Of a DNA stretch of 64,000 nucleotides, positions 61,448 to 64,000 are shown in pieces (position 1 is the stretch's first letter; every line of letters begins with the position of its first letter). The notes under the pieces are model-generated. The model had not been told where the DNA came from and made no database searches. It saw only the letters and a list, made by a program, of their open reading frames with translations. The DNA comes from CBDCUI01 sp965223115 (GTDB lineage: Bacteria; Pseudomonadota; Gammaproteobacteria; UBA4575). The stretch covers positions 620,001-684,000 of the forward strand of contig OZ244982.1 in the NCBI GenBank assembly GCA_965223115.1. The letters are read 5' to 3'. A program made the translations under genes and the position numbers.

Positions 61448-61537
61448 AAATCTAAGTAACACAGAATTTAAATTAGTGGACTTATTAATAACAAATGTCT
61501 GCTCAATTTAAGTACCGTGTTGAAGATACTGTAGTAA

Positions 61538-61570
61538 AGGAGTCGATAAACCCTTTAAGGTCGGCTCCTT
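61538..61570 (+). promoter_or_regulatory. Intergenic hairpin between binding-protein and ATPase genes
   Basis: AAGGAGTCGA pairs with TCGGCTCCTT over 10 bp (one G-U pair) around a ~13-base loop. It resembles the hairpin after the Liv-type binding-protein gene and would lower expression of the downstream transport genes relative to the binding protein. Its presence also argues that the ATPase gene starts after it. Confidence 0.5.
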
Positions 61571-61587
61571 GTGACAAGGATAAAACA

Positions 61588-63126
61588 ATGAACGCGGTTG
61601 ATAATTCAGTACTGCTACGCGTAGAAAATGTTTCCAAACAGTTTCCTGGAACCTTAGCACTCGATAATGTAAGTCTTGAAGTGCGCAGTGGTGAAGTGCA
61701 TGTGTTATTTGGTGAAAATGGCGCAGGTAAATCTACGTTGGTTCAAGCTATTGCAGGTGTCCATCGTCCTACAAAGGGTAAGATTTTTCTAAATGGAAAT
61801 GAAGTGGAACTGCAATCCGTGCATCAAGCACGTGATCTCGGAATTAGTTCCGTATTTCAGGAATTTTCTATCATTCCGCAATTGACAGTTGGAGAAAATC
61901 TTTTTCTTGGTTCGGAAATGACCAATGGGCCGTTACTAGATAAAAATAAATTACGCGTTCAAGCAAGTGAAACATTGAAAAGATTGGATTTCCCTTTAGA
62001 TCCTAATAAACAAGTTATGTATCTGTCACGTGCAGAACAACAAATGGTTGAAATTGCAAAAGCGTTTCGAACCAAGCCTTCTATTGTAATTCTAGATGAG
62101 CCTACGGCTTCACTTACTGAACGTGAAACAGATCAGCTGTTTTCAAAAATAGAAGAACTCAAGCGTGAAGGAATAGGCATAATTTATATTACACATCGAA
62201 TTAATGAAATACAAAGAATCGGTGATCGAATAACAGTGCTACGTGATGGTAAATTTGTTTCAACAATTTCAGTCAAAGAAGCAAGTGAAGAAAAATTAGT
62301 AGAACTAATGACGGGCCGTGTAATTGATCAAATATTTCCTAACATAAATGCAAAGCCAGATAAAACATTGTTAAAAATATCTAATCTCTCACTTCAAAAT
62401 AATGTAGTACAAGATGTATCCATTGAAATAAGAGGGGGAGAAGTGGTTGGCATTGCAGGACTTGTGGGTTCTGGCAAGTCACAAATAGGGCGTGCTGCAT
62501 TTGGGTTAGAAAAGATTACAGATGGGAAAATAGATTTTTGTGGCAATACTATTTATAGCAGTAAGCGACACATAAACTCTTTAAATCCGCGCATGATGTT
62601 AGATCGTGGTATGTATTATTTGCCTTCAGACAGACGAGAAGAAGGCTTAGTGATGGTACAAAATGTTCGAGAAAATGTGTCGCTGGCCTCGCTTGGTTTA
62701 AAAACGTTTTCTAATAATTGGTTTTTGCGTCGTGCAAGTGAAAAGAAAACAGTAAAAGATGTATCTAAAAAGTTAGATTTAAATCCTCCTAATATAGAAC
62801 GTGATGTAGAACATTTTTCAGGAGGAAATCAACAGAAAGCACTAATTGGAAAAGCATTAGTGCGTGACGTGAAGTTATTTATATTCGATGAACCTACTGT
62901 AGGCGTTGACGTGGGTGCGCGGATGCTTATCTACAAATTTATTGGTGAATTATGTGAAGAAGGTGCAGGTGTAATACTCATATCTTCTGATCTACCTGAG
63001 ATTTTGAATCTTGCACACCGTGCATATGTAATGCACCGTGGAACATTGCAAACTGAGTTACCAAAAGAGCAATTATCAGAACAAACAGTACTGAAGTATT
63101 TCTTTGAAAAGGAGGAGCGTGCGTAA
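61588..63126 (+). CDS. RbsA-like sugar ABC transporter ATP-binding protein
   Basis: About 512 residues with tandem ATPase domains. Domain 1 has Walker A GENGAGKST, the signature region LSRAEQQMVEIAKA and Walker B IVILDEPTASL. Domain 2 has GLVGSGKSQIG, FSGGNQQKALIGKAL and IFDEPTVGVD. Domain 1 carries LSRAEQQ in place of LSGGxQQ, a variation also known in related importers. I start at the ATG at 61588 (AAGGATAAAACA in front, normal family length), not at 61495, whose extra 31 codons span a hairpin. It pairs with the RbsC-like permease that follows. Confidence 0.9.
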   Translation: MNAVDNSVLLRVENVSKQFPGTLALDNVSLEVRSGEVHVLFGENGAGKSTLVQAIAGVHRPTKGKIFLNGNEVELQSVHQARDLGISSVFQEFSIIPQLTVGENLFLGSEMTNGPLLDKNKLRVQASETLKRLDFPLDPNKQVMYLSRAEQQMVEIAKAFRTKPSIVILDEPTASLTERETDQLFSKIEELKREGIGIIYITHRINEIQRIGDRITVLRDGKFVSTISVKEASEEKLVELMTGRVIDQIFPNINAKPDKTLLKISNLSLQNNVVQDVSIEIRGGEVVGIAGLVGSGKSQIGRAAFGLEKITDGKIDFCGNTIYSSKRHINSLNPRMMLDRGMYYLPSDRREEGLVMVQNVRENVSLASLGLKTFSNNWFLRRASEKKTVKDVSKKLDLNPPNIERDVEHFSGGNQQKALIGKALVRDVKLFIFDEPTVGVDVGARMLIYKFIGELCEEGAGVILISSDLPEILNLAHRAYVMHRGTLQTELPKEQLSEQTVLKYFFEKEERA

Positions 63127-64000
63127 TGAACTCCGATCATGCGGAAAATGTAAATGAGAATATATTGGAAATAGGCTTATTAAATAAAATAATAGATCTG
63201 CTAAAAGTCGCGTTTGTTAAAGCAGGAGTATTACCCTGGTTTCTTATTATTGCTGTTATATATTTAACGAGCGCAACAGATACTTTTCTTACAGAGTCAA
63301 ATTTGTCTACCGTGGCACGCCAATCAACTTATTTAGTCTTAGCCGCAATGGCACAGATGGTGGTGTTATTAACTCGTGGACTTGATTTATCTATCGGCAC
63401 GATGTTTGCTATGAGCTCGGTGACAACTTCCATGACGATGGTAGCGCTTTCAGCGAGTGGTATGTCACCTGAGCTAGCTATAACTTTAGGTTGTTTGGCT
63501 GGAATCGCAACTTGTGTGGTTATAGGTCTGTTCAACGGAAGTATTATAGCAATTTTTGATGTACCACCTTTTGTGATGACATTAGCAACTTCTTCAATTG
63601 TTGCGGGTCTTGCGTTCTATATAACAGGTGGTACACCTGTTTATGGTATGCCTGGAGGCTTTTCTGATATTTTCGGATATGGCAAAGTGTTTGGTGTTTC
63701 AGTTCCAGTGTGCATTACAGTTGTTTTTATAATTGGCATGTATTTTTTAATTAACTGGACACGTGTTGGACGTTATTTCTATGCAATTGGTGGTAATCCA
63801 AAAGCAGCTGAGTTATCAGGCATTAACACGAAACGTGTAATATTTTTTACGTATGTACTTGCGGGATTTATTACAGGCGTTGCTGCATTGTTATTAACCG
63901 CTCGATTAGAGAGTGGGGAATCAAATATTGGTGTTGAGTATCCACTTATGTCCATTGCCGCTTGTGCAATTGGTGGTGTAAGTATATTTGGGGGCATTGG
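63126..64000 (+). CDS. RbsC-like sugar ABC transporter permease (3' end outside window)
   Basis: 291 codons are visible, running off the end. The ATG overlaps the preceding stop by one base (TAATG), with AAAGGAGGAGCG upstream. Family segments: LLTRGLDLSIGTMFAM, NGSIIAIFDVPPFVMTLATS and the ATPase-coupling loop GRYFYAIGGNPKAAELSGIN. A hydrophobic inner-membrane subunit of the TorT-like/RbsA-like importer. Confidence 0.92.
   Translation, partial: MNSDHAENVNENILEIGLLNKIIDLLKVAFVKAGVLPWFLIIAVIYLTSATDTFLTESNLSTVARQSTYLVLAAMAQMVVLLTRGLDLSIGTMFAMSSVTTSMTMVALSASGMSPELAITLGCLAGIATCVVIGLFNGSIIAIFDVPPFVMTLATSSIVAGLAFYITGGTPVYGMPGGFSDIFGYGKVFGVSVPVCITVVFIIGMYFLINWTRVGRYFYAIGGNPKAAELSGINTKRVIFFTYVLAGFITGVAALLLTARLESGESNIGVEYPLMSIAACAIGGVSIFGGI

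Overview
The window is an AT-rich stretch of a bacterial chromosome. DUF1820 and DUF2721 genes, a TusE/DsrC-like protein, a LivFGHM importer and glyoxylate-shunt genes all point to a gammaproteobacterium. The DsrC-family protein and two separate arsenic genes would suit a marine or sulfur-cycle lineage (Thiotrichales-like), but that placement is inference. I see no rRNA, CRISPR array, intact insertion sequence or phage.

Layout. 1-3178: 3' part of a very large phosphorelay/cyclic-di-GMP protein. 3686-10853: acyl-CoA ligase plus a complete branched-chain-amino-acid-type ABC importer, whose substrate-binding gene is bracketed by hairpins and differs in base composition from its neighbours. 10923-15530: MBL-fold hydrolase and RraA-like gene (minus strand), isocitrate lyase, isocitrate dehydrogenase. 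15695-18845: OmpR-type regulator, Rab/Ras-like small GTPase, cytosolic hybrid histidine kinase and HPt protein, which together look like a full phosphorelay with a eukaryote-like GTPase built in. 19031-21400: lipoprotein, phosphoesterase, DUF1820. 21462-24075: a tRNA-Ser(GGA) gene preceded by two tandem partial copies of itself and followed by a perfect 40-bp palindrome, a run of hairpins and a second copy of its own 3' end. A diverged copy of the downstream sequence lies beyond an arsenite methyltransferase/transporter pair, so that pair sits between two related repeats.

24289-47048 is an unstable type I secretion locus: HlyB- and HlyD-like exporters, a HipBA module, then three cassettes that each hold a ~99-aa coiled-coil protein, a small membrane protein and an RTX protein. 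Cassette 1 is cut short next to a Phd/PemK-type toxin-antitoxin pair. Cassette 2 encodes an RTX serine hydrolase broken by an in-frame stop and ends in a scrap of a second hlyD. Cassette 3 encodes a giant RTX adhesin-like protein whose secretion end is put out of frame at a run of six G. Near-identical blocks shared between cassettes show recent duplication or gene conversion. The small membrane protein changes together with the RTX protein, which makes a cognate immunity or accessory role worth testing.

47132-57647 holds a secreted repeat protein, a Lys-rich small protein with an ACR3 arsenite exporter, a remnant of a heavy-metal RND pump, and mostly single housekeeping or hypothetical genes (SET domain, DUF2721, CoA-binding, TusE-like, YbaK-like, CBS, ABC-2 exporter). 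58194-64000: a c-type cytochrome, a GAF-LuxR regulator and, divergent from it, a cupin, a TorT-like binding protein and an RbsA/RbsC-type importer running off the end of the window.
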